Shown in pieces: positions 37,393-37,824 of a stretch of DNA of 37,824 nucleotides (positions are counted from its first letter, which is position 1; every line of letters begins with the position of its first letter). Source of the stretch: Terriglobales bacterium (GTDB lineage Bacteria; Acidobacteriota; Terriglobia; Terriglobales; Acidobacteriaceae); NCBI GenBank assembly GCA_015655195.1, contig JAATFM010000078.1:1-37824 (forward strand). Reading direction: 5' to 3'. The position numbers and the translations under genes are program-made. Below the pieces are notes generated by a model. It was not told the DNA's origin and made no database searches. It saw only the letters and a program-made list of their open reading frames with translations.

Positions 37393-37824
37393 TCACCCTT
37401 CAATCGCCTTGCGCACATTCCCCTTCGCCTTCCGCAGCCGCCGCTCCGCCTCGCGCTTGCTGAGCTTTCCCTTCAATATCACCAGCGCCAGCGGCAAGCT
37501 CATTCCGGCTTTCTCCAGCGTCGCAACCGCCGTCTCGCGGTCCACTTCAGCGAGCGTTTGCAAAATCGCGATGCCGCGCTCCAGCAGCTTCTCATTCTTC
37601 AGGTGCAGGTTCACCATCAAGTTGCTGTACACATAGCCCATTCGCGCCATCGCGCATGTCGTCAGCATATTGCAGATGAGCTTCTGCGCGGTCCCAGCCT
37701 TCAGGCGCGACGAACCGGTCAGCACCTCCGGCCCCACGTCCACCTCAATGCTGTACTTCGCAATCCCGCCCAACTCCGAGCCTCGGTTGCATGCAATCCC
37801 GATCGTGGTTGAGCCCTTGCCGGC
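37393..37824 (-). CDS. murQ: N-acetylmuramic acid 6-phosphate etherase, N-terminus beyond window
   Basis: Open to the window edge: AGKGSTTIGIACNRGSELGGIAKYSIEVDVGPEVLTGSSRLKAGTAQKLICNMLTTCAMARMGYVYSNLMVNL. Confidence 0.95.
   Translation of the reverse strand, partial: AGKGSTTIGIACNRGSELGGIAKYSIEVDVGPEVLTGSSRLKAGTAQKLICNMLTTCAMARMGYVYSNLMVNLHLKNEKLLERGIAILQTLAEVDRETAVATLEKAGMSLPLALVILKGKLSKREAERRLRKAKGNVRKAIEG

Noticed and set aside
35607-37463. 618-aa ORF on + strand opposite the AmiE-NamZ fusion
   Set aside because: Arg/His-rich shadow translation of a clearly coding minus-strand gene in GC-rich DNA; no domain-like motifs.
1-37824. CRISPR array, rRNA or tRNA genes
   Set aside because: No regularly spaced repeats and no tRNA/rRNA-like sequences noticed while reading; not exhaustively computed.

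Overview
The window looks like an Acidobacteria (Terriglobia-like) chromosome segment; this is inferred from the Oar-like TonB-dependent receptors with N-terminal carboxypeptidase-regulatory domains, the dense glycoside hydrolases and the characteristic C-terminal tail of one secreted protein. There is no rRNA, tRNA, CRISPR array or transposase that I can support. From left to right I see six blocks. (1) The 3' part of a CbiX/sirohydrochlorin chelatase-like gene with a Met/His-rich insert. (2) A polysaccharide block: GH27, GH39, GH43 and a GH5/cellulase-like enzyme. (3) A sensory block: an orphan membrane-anchored sugar-binding protein overlapping (GTGA) a histidine kinase with LamG-like and OB-like sensor regions, plus a convergent NarL/LuxR response regulator. 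(4) TonB receptor 1, a GH93/sialidase-like beta-propeller with Ig-like domain and acidobacterial tail, a PfkB kinase and GH32. (5) A putative operon: M28-like protein with degenerate catalytic residues, TonB receptor 2, GalB (PIG-L-type 4-oxalomesaconate hydratase), LigK/GalC aldolase, MFS aromatic-acid-type transporter, DUF6282 amidohydrolase-like protein, and PcaR/PobR-type IclR regulator. (6) A four-gene efflux pump (TolC/NodT, YtcA, HlyD, FUSC) and, convergently, an AmiE-NamZ fusion plus MurQ for peptidoglycan recycling. The most interesting observation is a repeated operator-like motif, GTTCGATAGRTGAACA, upstream of a good sigma70-like promoter at the head of block 5, with a related copy over the TonB receptor 2 start codon. 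It resembles the PcaR box GTTCGATAATCGCAC and suggests an IclR-controlled system coupling TonB uptake, an atypical M28 protein and the oxalomesaconate branch of aromatic catabolism, with no ring-cleavage enzyme in the window. All family calls are from reading motifs; no searches were run.
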